A stretch of 9,029 nt of DNA, taken from assembly GCA_017998585.1 (NCBI GenBank), contig JAGOCT010000044.1:1-9029 (forward strand). Reading direction: 5' to 3'. Positions within the stretch are counted from its first letter, which is position 1; every line of letters begins with the position of its first letter. The notes beneath the pieces were generated by a model. The model ran no database searches and had not been told where the DNA came from. It worked only from the letters and a program-made list of their open reading frames with translations. Positions 4,517-9,029 of the stretch are shown piece by piece. The translations under genes and the position numbers were made by a program. This DNA is from Candidatus Cloacimonadota bacterium (GTDB lineage: Bacteria; Cloacimonadota; Cloacimonadia; Cloacimonadales; WRIO01).

Positions 4517-6070
4517 ATGAGCACAGTTAAAGAAAAACTGGAAGACTTAAAAAAACGTGAAGCGAAAGCCATGCAAATGGGCGGTGCAGAGCAGATTGAA
4601 GCTCAGCATAAAAAAGGGAAATTAACAGCCCGTGAACGCATTGATTTACTCTTCGACCCGGGAACATTCAGAGAAATTGACATGTTTGTCCGTCACCGTT
4701 GTGACAATTTCGGAATGGAAAAAATCAATATTCCTTGTGATGGTGTGGTAACAGGGCATGGTTTGGTAAACGGCAGAGTCGTATTTGCTTATGCACAGGA
4801 CTTTACAGCACGTGCAGGTTCATTAGGTGAAATGCATGCCGAAAAAATCTGTAAAATCATGGATCTGGCACTTAAAGCCGGTAAACCGGTTGTCGGTCTG
4901 AATGATTCAGGCGGTGCTCGTATTCAGGAAGGTATTGATGCGCTGAATGGTTATGGCAATATCTTTTTCAGAAATTCCAGAGCTTCTGGTGTCATCCCTC
5001 AGATTTCTGCCATTATGGGACCATGCGCCGGTGGTGCGGTTTATTCCCCTGCAATGACAGATTTTGTATTCATGGTAAAAAATAGCAGTTTTATGTTTAT
5101 TACCGGTCCTGATGTAATTCGTGCCGTTACTGGTGAAGATACCACTCAGGAAGAACTTGGCGGAGCAATGGCTCATAATACCAAGAGTGGCAATGCCCAT
5201 TTTGCCTGCGAAGATGATGCACATTGTATTGAAGAGATCAAAGTACTTTTAGATTATCTGCCTTCCAACAATATGGAAGAAGCGCCTGTTTATCAATCAT
5301 CCGATAGTAAAAGCCGTATCTGCAACGATCTGGACAGCATTATCCCTGATGATCCAAAATCTGGTTATGATATGAGAAATGTCATTCATTCTGTAATGGA
5401 TAATGGCACATTCTATGAAGTGCATGAACATTATGCAACCAATATTATTGTCGGTTTTGCCCGTTTAAATGGCAGATCAGTTGGTATTATTGCCAATCAG
5501 CCAATGGTTTTGGCAGGTTGTCTGGATATTGATGCCTCTGACAAAGCCGCCCGTTTTATCAGAACCTGTGATGCCTTTAATGTACCGATCGTCAGCTTTG
5601 TGGATGTACCAGGATACTTGCCAGGTACCCATCAGGAATGGGCTGGTATTATCAGACATGGCGCTAAACTGCTCTGGGTTTACTCAGAAGCAACCGTTCC
5701 AAAACTCACTGTCGTAACCCGTAAAAACTATGGTGGATCGTACATTGCCATGAGTTCCAAGCACTTAGGTGCAGATATGGTGCTGGCATGGCCAACTTCT
5801 GAGATTGCCGTGATGGGTGCTCAGGGTGCTGCCAATATCATCTATCGTAAAGATATTACAACTGCTGAAAATCCGGCTGCCAAGAGACAGGAAAAGATTA
5901 AGGAATACGAAGATTTATTCTCAAATCCATACATTGCAGCTGAACGCGGTTATGTAGATGCAGTCATTATGCCTTCTGATACCAGAATCCGTTTAATTGA
6001 TGCGCTTGAAGCCATGGCTGGCAAATCAGAACTGATGCCGCCTAAAAAACATGGAAATGTTCCATTATAA
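4517..6070 (+). CDS. mmdA: Acyl-CoA carboxyltransferase (methylmalonyl-CoA decarboxylase alpha / transcarboxylase 12S type)
   Basis: Carboxyltransferase of the crotonase superfamily that moves a carboxyl group between biotin and an acyl-CoA, here most likely methylmalonyl-CoA/propionyl-CoA. The 517 residues match the family length and both half-domains are complete. N-terminal half: GLNDSGGARIQEGIDALNGY (127-146) and GPCAGGAVYSPAMTDF (168-183), which form the acyl-CoA pocket and first oxyanion hole. C-terminal half: DVPGYLPGT (363-371), RHGAKLL (380-386), TRKNYGGSYIAMSSKHLGAD (401-420) and GAQGAAN (434-440). The stretch FTARAGSLGEMHA (96-108) has ARAG where many homologues have a GG pair. AAGGAGA precedes the ATG. 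The next gene starts 16 bp after the stop. Substrate choice (methylmalonyl- versus another acyl-CoA) is inferred from overall resemblance to MmdA and from the neighbouring pyruvate carboxyltransferase. Confidence 0.92.
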   Translation: MSTVKEKLEDLKKREAKAMQMGGAEQIEAQHKKGKLTARERIDLLFDPGTFREIDMFVRHRCDNFGMEKINIPCDGVVTGHGLVNGRVVFAYAQDFTARAGSLGEMHAEKICKIMDLALKAGKPVVGLNDSGGARIQEGIDALNGYGNIFFRNSRASGVIPQISAIMGPCAGGAVYSPAMTDFVFMVKNSSFMFITGPDVIRAVTGEDTTQEELGGAMAHNTKSGNAHFACEDDAHCIEEIKVLLDYLPSNNMEEAPVYQSSDSKSRICNDLDSIIPDDPKSGYDMRNVIHSVMDNGTFYEVHEHYATNIIVGFARLNGRSVGIIANQPMVLAGCLDIDASDKAARFIRTCDAFNVPIVSFVDVPGYLPGTHQEWAGIIRHGAKLLWVYSEATVPKLTVVTRKNYGGSYIAMSSKHLGADMVLAWPTSEIAVMGAQGAANIIYRKDITTAENPAAKRQEKIKEYEDLFSNPYIAAERGYVDAVIMPSDTRIRLIDALEAMAGKSELMPPKKHGNVPL

Positions 6071-6086
6071 AGGCAATGGAGTTTCA

Positions 6087-6281
6087 ATGAAAAAAGATAA
6101 AGAATTAAAACAAAAGGCTGCACTGGCTGGTGTGATGATGTTTATTGAAGAAGAAATGGCAAGACAACAACAGGCAATTTCATCAGAACACGGTCAGGTA
6201 CAAAGTGCCTGGGGACATTATGGTCGTCAAAGTATCATGAGTAATCGTGGTATGATGCAAATGAAATTTAGAAAGAGATAG
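6087..6281 (+). CDS. Small soluble OadG/MmdD-tail-like protein
   Basis: A 64-residue charged protein between the two carboxyltransferase genes, 16 bp after the first and 15 bp before the second. GGAG lies 5 bases before the ATG. Residues 5-27 look like an Ala/Met/Glu-rich helix (KQKAALAGVMMFIEEEMARQ), then comes SAWGHYGRQSIM (40-51) and a basic Arg/Lys/Met-rich end. The W-x3-GR pattern followed by a basic tail recalls the cytoplasmic end of the gamma/delta subunits (OadG, MmdD) of sodium-pumping decarboxylases. It lacks the N-terminal membrane helix those proteins have. In the sodium pumps this subunit holds the soluble and membrane parts together; a membrane-free version could act as an assembly factor for the two carboxyltransferases. 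The homology call is from motif memory, so moderate. A start at 6051 inside mmdA is less likely. Confidence 0.68.
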   Translation: MKKDKELKQKAALAGVMMFIEEEMARQQQAISSEHGQVQSAWGHYGRQSIMSNRGMMQMKFRKR

Positions 6282-6296
6282 TATTCAGGAGGAAGA

Positions 6297-8255
6297 ATGT
6301 TTGATAATCATGGCATTGTAAAAATGACCGATATGAATTATTCAGCGGACAGACCAAAAGCTGAAAATCCGATAAAGATACAAGACCTGAGCTTTCGCGA
6401 TGGTCATCAATCCATTTATGCCACACGCGGACGTACTGAAGATATGTTGCCTATGGCTGAAATGATGGACGAAGTGGGCTTTTACTCGATGGAAGTATGG
6501 GGCGGAGCTACTTTTGATACCATGCACCGTTTCCTCAATGAAGATCCGTGGGAAAGAATAAAAACCTTAAAAAAATATATCAAAAAAACCCCATTCTCCA
6601 TGCTCCTGCGTGGTCAGAATCTGGTGGGTTATAGAAACTATGCCGACGATGTGGTGGAAAACTTTGTTGAAAGAGCCGCTGTTAATGGCATTGATATCTT
6701 CAGGGTATTTGATGCATTAAATGATTTTAGAAATTTTGAAACCTGTGTCAAGGTGATTAAAAAAAATCAAAAGCACTTTCAGGGAACCATTTGCTTCTCT
6801 CTGACCGAACAACGTATGGGCGGAGAAATCTACAACATAGATTATTATCTGGATAAGGCAAAACAGCTGGAAGCCATGGGTGCAGACAGTATCTGTATCA
6901 AAGATATGGCTGGATTAGTAGCTCCTTATGATGCATACAATCTGGTAAAAGCGCTCAAATCTACCGTTAAATTGCCTATTCATCTGCATACCCATTTCAC
7001 ATCCGGTATGGGCGACCTGGCGCTCTTCAAAGCCATCGAAGCGGGTGTGGATATCATTGATACCTGTATGGCGCCTTATGCCTACAGAACCTCACATGCC
7101 GCTGTTGAGCCGCTGGTTATTTCTTTACTGGGTACAAACCGTGATACCGGCTTTGATATCAAAAAACTGAATCAGATTGATGAAGAAATTGAAAAAATTA
7201 CACCTAAATACAAACATCTGCTCGACACATCCAAAACAGCGATTATTGATACCAATGTCATTATCCACCAGACACCAGGTGGTATGATTTCCAATCTGGT
7301 CAGCCAGTTAAGAGCTATGGGTGCTGAGGATAAACTGGAACAGGTCTATGCGCAGTTGCCTGGCGTTCGTAAAGATCTGGGCATGATTCCACTGGTAACA
7401 CCTACCAGTCAGATTGTCGGTATTCAAACCGTTAATAATGTACTCTTTGATAAAGAACAGGGAGAATACTCACGGATTACCAATGAAGTCAAAGATTTAT
7501 GCTACGGACTTTATGGAAAAACAACCCGCGAAATGAATCCGGAAGTTCAGAAAAAAGGGCTTAAAGATTATCCACGCGGTGAAGAACCTATTTCCTGCCG
7601 TCCTGGTGATATCTTAACCCCTGAAATGCCGGATGTAAAAGAAAAGGCAAAAGGCATTGCCAAGAGCATTGATGATGAACTCATTGTAGCACTTTACCCG
7701 TTGACGGGTATCCGTTTCTTAAAATGGAAATATGGTATGGAACCGGTACCAGAAGATGTAAAACCTAAAAGCATCGAAGAAATCAAAGCACAGGAAGAAC
7801 TCATTCGCAAGGCAATTGCCGGCGAAGTAGTTGAAAAACCGAAGAAAGACAAACCTGAAAATGTCAGAGAATTTGATGTCTTTGTTGATGGTGAATACTT
7901 TAAAGTCGAAGTCGCTGTTCCGGAAGGATTCCAGGCAGCACCTGTCCGTAATATACCTCAGGTAAACCGCCCTGTTGCAAGTGCTGCACCAGCAAGAAGC
8001 ACTGCCCCTGCTGCGACTCCTTCTGTTGCGCTGGCAGATGGTCAAAAAGGAATTGTAGCACCTATGCCAGGTATGATTGTAAGCTATGAGAAAAAACAAG
8101 GTGATACAGTAAAAGCAGGCGATACCGTTGTTGTGCTGGAAGCGATGAAAATGAACAATAATCTGACTGCCCCATGCGATGGCACTATTGTATCCATTCC
8201 ACAGAAAATGGGCGATACAGTCGCTAAAAATGATATTCTCTGCGTCATCGAATAA
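6297..8255 (+). CDS. oadA: Pyruvate/oxaloacetate carboxyltransferase with C-terminal biotinyl domain (OadA/PycB; transcarboxylase 5S-1.3S fusion)
   Basis: Transfers a carboxyl group between oxaloacetate/pyruvate and its own biotin. The N-terminal TIM barrel (about 26-330) shows RDGHQS with metal ligand D35, MLLRGQNLVGYRNYADDVV (102-120), FRVFDALND, the carbamylated-lysine site K202 in IKDMAGL, and metal ligands H231 and H233 in LHTH. The conserved PYC/OADA domain follows (about 330-500, with TPTSQIVGIQTVNNV). An Ala/Pro linker (about 545-585) leads to a biotinyl domain with APMPGMIV and EAMKM. K618 is the biotin site, with the usual 34 residues after it. Length (652) is somewhat longer than classical OadA. 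AGGAGG lies just upstream of the ATG. In propionibacterial transcarboxylase the same parts are separate 5S and 1.3S subunits. No biotin carboxylase domain is present, so ATP-dependent carboxylation would need another gene. Confidence 0.93.
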   Translation: MFDNHGIVKMTDMNYSADRPKAENPIKIQDLSFRDGHQSIYATRGRTEDMLPMAEMMDEVGFYSMEVWGGATFDTMHRFLNEDPWERIKTLKKYIKKTPFSMLLRGQNLVGYRNYADDVVENFVERAAVNGIDIFRVFDALNDFRNFETCVKVIKKNQKHFQGTICFSLTEQRMGGEIYNIDYYLDKAKQLEAMGADSICIKDMAGLVAPYDAYNLVKALKSTVKLPIHLHTHFTSGMGDLALFKAIEAGVDIIDTCMAPYAYRTSHAAVEPLVISLLGTNRDTGFDIKKLNQIDEEIEKITPKYKHLLDTSKTAIIDTNVIIHQTPGGMISNLVSQLRAMGAEDKLEQVYAQLPGVRKDLGMIPLVTPTSQIVGIQTVNNVLFDKEQGEYSRITNEVKDLCYGLYGKTTREMNPEVQKKGLKDYPRGEEPISCRPGDILTPEMPDVKEKAKGIAKSIDDELIVALYPLTGIRFLKWKYGMEPVPEDVKPKSIEEIKAQEELIRKAIAGEVVEKPKKDKPENVREFDVFVDGEYFKVEVAVPEGFQAAPVRNIPQVNRPVASAAPARSTAPAATPSVALADGQKGIVAPMPGMIVSYEKKQGDTVKAGDTVVVLEAMKMNNNLTAPCDGTIVSIPQKMGDTVAKNDILCVIE

Positions 8256-8275
8256 CATTTTAAAATCATATAATT

Positions 8276-8299
8276 AAGGTGCCTTTGGGCACCTTTTTT
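8276..8299 (+). terminator. Intrinsic terminator of the carboxyltransferase operon
   Basis: AAGGTGCC (8276-8283), loop TTTG, GGCACCTT (8288-8295) form a perfect 8-bp stem, and the T-run extends to 8299. It begins 21 bp after the stop codon at 8255. It cleanly closes the operon and shows that no further subunit gene follows in the same unit. The mirror image has an A-rich flank, so it is mainly a plus-strand terminator. Confidence 0.92.
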
Positions 8300-8344
8300 C
8301 TTTTCTGGTATTACATGCATCTTGCGTGTAGAAAATAGTTCGCA

Positions 8345-8369
8345 TCACGCGGAGTCGCGAAGAAGAAAG
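8345..8369 (+). repeat. CGCGGAGA-type intergenic repeat, distant copy
   Basis: TCACGCGGAGTCGCGAAGAAG and its A-rich tail match the copies at 613-648 and 891-925, including the GACTC/GAGTC variant. It lies about 7 kb from the others, directly after the operon terminator, so the family is dispersed rather than tied to the GxxExxY gene. Confidence 0.65.
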
Positions 8370-8377
8370 ATGTTGTA

Positions 8378-8455
8378 ACGTAAGCTACCAGCTTGCGTAG
8401 TGAATCTTAGACAAGCAGAGTTGATTTCCTTACATGCTAACGCACCTACGGAGCG
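8378..8455. repeat. Two short hairpins in non-coding DNA
   Basis: ACGTAAGCT-ACC-AGCTTGCGT (8378-8398) is a 9-bp stem with one wobble pair and a 3-base loop, overlapped by a GTAG (8397-8400). CGCACC-TAC-GGAGCG (8441-8455) is a 6-bp stem with one mismatch; on the minus strand it contains CCGTAGG, as does the hairpin at 8508-8522. These look like decayed members of the GTAG-linked repeats further right. Confidence 0.45.
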
Positions 8456-8492
8456 GGATTTATAGATCATTGTTTTCCATGCGTTTACGAAT

Positions 8493-8614
8493 CTGTGCAA
8501 AAACTAACATTCCGTAGGAATGACCGATCCCCAGATGCGGAAGCGTCTGGTATATTGTATGTTACAAGTTAAGAGGCGTAGGTACGACCGAATAAAATCT
8601 ACATTTTTGCACAG
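8493..8614. repeat. Cloverleaf-like element with perfect 11-bp closing stem
   Basis: CTGTGCAAAAA (8493-8503) and TTTTTGCACAG (8604-8614) are exact inverse complements. Between them lie three further hairpins: CATTCC-GTA-GGAATG (8508-8522), CCAGATGC-GGAA-GCGTCTGG (8531-8550, one wobble, GNRA-type loop) and TTGTA-TGT-TACAA (8555-8567). Two direct copies of GTAGG-N-AYGACCGA lie at 8514-8527 and 8578-8591. It may be a small non-autonomous mobile element, a REP-type cluster or a structured RNA. There is no coding potential. Confidence 0.5.
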
Positions 8615-8689
8615 CCTCTAAAACCGGTGGACTACTCATATATTGCCCTTTCAGGGTATTTTCTGGAAGATCCATATACTAAAGTGCTT

Positions 8690-8743
8690 TTCCGTCAAAT
8701 CCGTGTCAAAAAATCTTTTCCGTGGCTTTCCGTTTTTCCGTGG
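8690..8743. repeat. TCCGT-rich degenerate repeat
   Basis: TCCGT recurs five times within 54 bp (TTCCGTCAAATCCGTGTC, then TTTTCCGTGG, TTTCCGTT and TTTCCGTGG). The pattern is unlike the flanking AT-rich DNA. Frames read through it on both strands are low-complexity artefacts. Confidence 0.55.
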
Positions 8744-8930
8744 TTGATCAGAAAAGTTCATGTTTATCTTGATGGAAAATTTCTCATTTATTTCTGCACA
8801 CTTTTCAGAAAACGCCTCTTTTTTAAAACAAAATGAAAAATAATTCTGCCAAAAAGACAAAATCTGCGTTTCTGTCCGGGTAATATATATAGAGGGCAAT
8901 TTAGAATATATAGAAATATTACCTTTCTTC

Positions 8931-8986
8931 CGTACTACAAACATCCTGTTTGTAGTCTTTTCTGCAAGCAGGATGTTCGCAGTACG
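8931..8986. repeat. Nested palindrome with two alternative folds
   Basis: Outer arms CGTACT (8931-8936) and AGTACG (8981-8986), then inner arms AACATCCTG (8940-8948) and CAGGATGTT (8969-8977), are all perfect, separated by a symmetric 3x3 interior loop. A competing perfect 9-bp hairpin, ACTACAAAC-ATCCT-GTTTGTAGT (8934-8956), uses the same left arm. It is adjacent to the REP-like element at 8992-9024. Confidence 0.6.
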
Positions 8987-8991
8987 AGATC

Positions 8992-9024
8992 GGATGAACG
9001 GCACTCCGTTTCGCTCATCCCTAC
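8992..9024 (-). repeat. REP-like element: GTAG head plus bulged hairpin
   Basis: On the minus strand GTAG (9021-9024) is followed directly by GGATG, a 5-base bulge AGCGA, AACGG, loop AGTG, CCGTT and CATCC. The ten paired positions are all perfect. A GTAG tetranucleotide in front of an imperfect hairpin is the layout described for REP elements mobilised by RAYT (TnpA-REP) transposases. No such transposase is in the window. CTACAAAC at 9021-9028 repeats 8935-8942. Confidence 0.6.
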
Positions 9025-9029
9025 AAACC

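Noticed and set aside
4517..8255. Complete sodium-pumping decarboxylase
   Set aside because: No multi-spanning beta subunit is present and the small subunit lacks a membrane helix, so a pump cannot be claimed from this window.
6297..8255. ATP-dependent pyruvate carboxylase
   Set aside because: There is no biotin carboxylase domain or gene in the window; only the carboxyltransferase and biotinyl parts are present.
7719..8258. 179-codon antisense frame
   Set aside because: It mirrors the conserved linker and biotinyl domain of the carboxyltransferase and has no start signal.
8493..8614. tRNA or known riboswitch
   Set aside because: The cloverleaf-like shape lacks acceptor-CCA, T-loop and anticodon-arm features, and the pairings do not fit a riboswitch class I can name.
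8627..8836. 69-codon frame on plus
   Set aside because: It is mostly TCCGT repeat and low-complexity DNA, with no ribosome binding site.
8651..9004. 117-codon frame on minus
   Set aside because: Its start lies in the REP-like hairpin and its end in the TCCGT repeat; composition is Lys/Phe-rich without domain signal, so it is a repeat-derived artefact.

Overview
The window comes from a low-GC bacterium that looks anaerobic and diderm. The pointers are a small clostridial-type 2[4Fe-4S] ferredoxin, a biotin-dependent acyl-CoA/oxaloacetate carboxyltransferase operon, and a LolC/LolE-type permease, which implies an outer membrane. Promoters read as TTGACA-17 bp-TATNNN and most genes have a clear AGGAGG-type ribosome binding site, which argues against Bacteroidota. 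A syntrophic or fermentative lineage such as Cloacimonadota fits. That placement is inference and was not tested by any search.

Left part (1-2500, genes on the minus strand). A FadR-like TetR regulator sits at the left edge; its reading frame is broken by one TAA codon, and a palindrome overlaps its own -35 box. Next come a stretch of degenerate CGCGGAGA-type repeats, a GxxExxY (PD-(D/E)XK-like) protein, another block of the same repeat, a YbjQ-family protein with its own promoter and terminator, and an unrecognised basic 185-residue protein.

Middle part (2500-8300, plus strand). An AT-rich intergenic region with several inverted repeats leads to a ferredoxin with a near-consensus promoter. 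A LolC/LolE-type permease without an adjacent ATPase follows. Then comes a tight three-gene set: an acyl-CoA carboxyltransferase (MmdA/12S type), a 64-residue protein resembling the soluble tail of OadG/MmdD, and a pyruvate/oxaloacetate carboxyltransferase fused to a biotinyl domain (5S + 1.3S, i.e. OadA/PycB). A strong terminator closes the set. No membrane beta subunit and no biotin carboxylase is present. The simplest reading is a soluble methylmalonyl-CoA:pyruvate transcarboxylase (methylmalonyl-CoA + pyruvate <-> propionyl-CoA + oxaloacetate), as used in propionate formation or oxidation. A split sodium pump with its beta subunit elsewhere remains possible.

Right part (8300-9029). I see no convincing gene. 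The stretch is dense in palindromic repeats: a REP-like element with a GTAG head, a cloverleaf-like structure closed by a perfect 11-bp stem, a nested palindrome with two competing folds, and a TCCGT-rich repeat. With the repeats in the left part, the window holds at least four kinds of intergenic repeat, and these are its most unusual feature.
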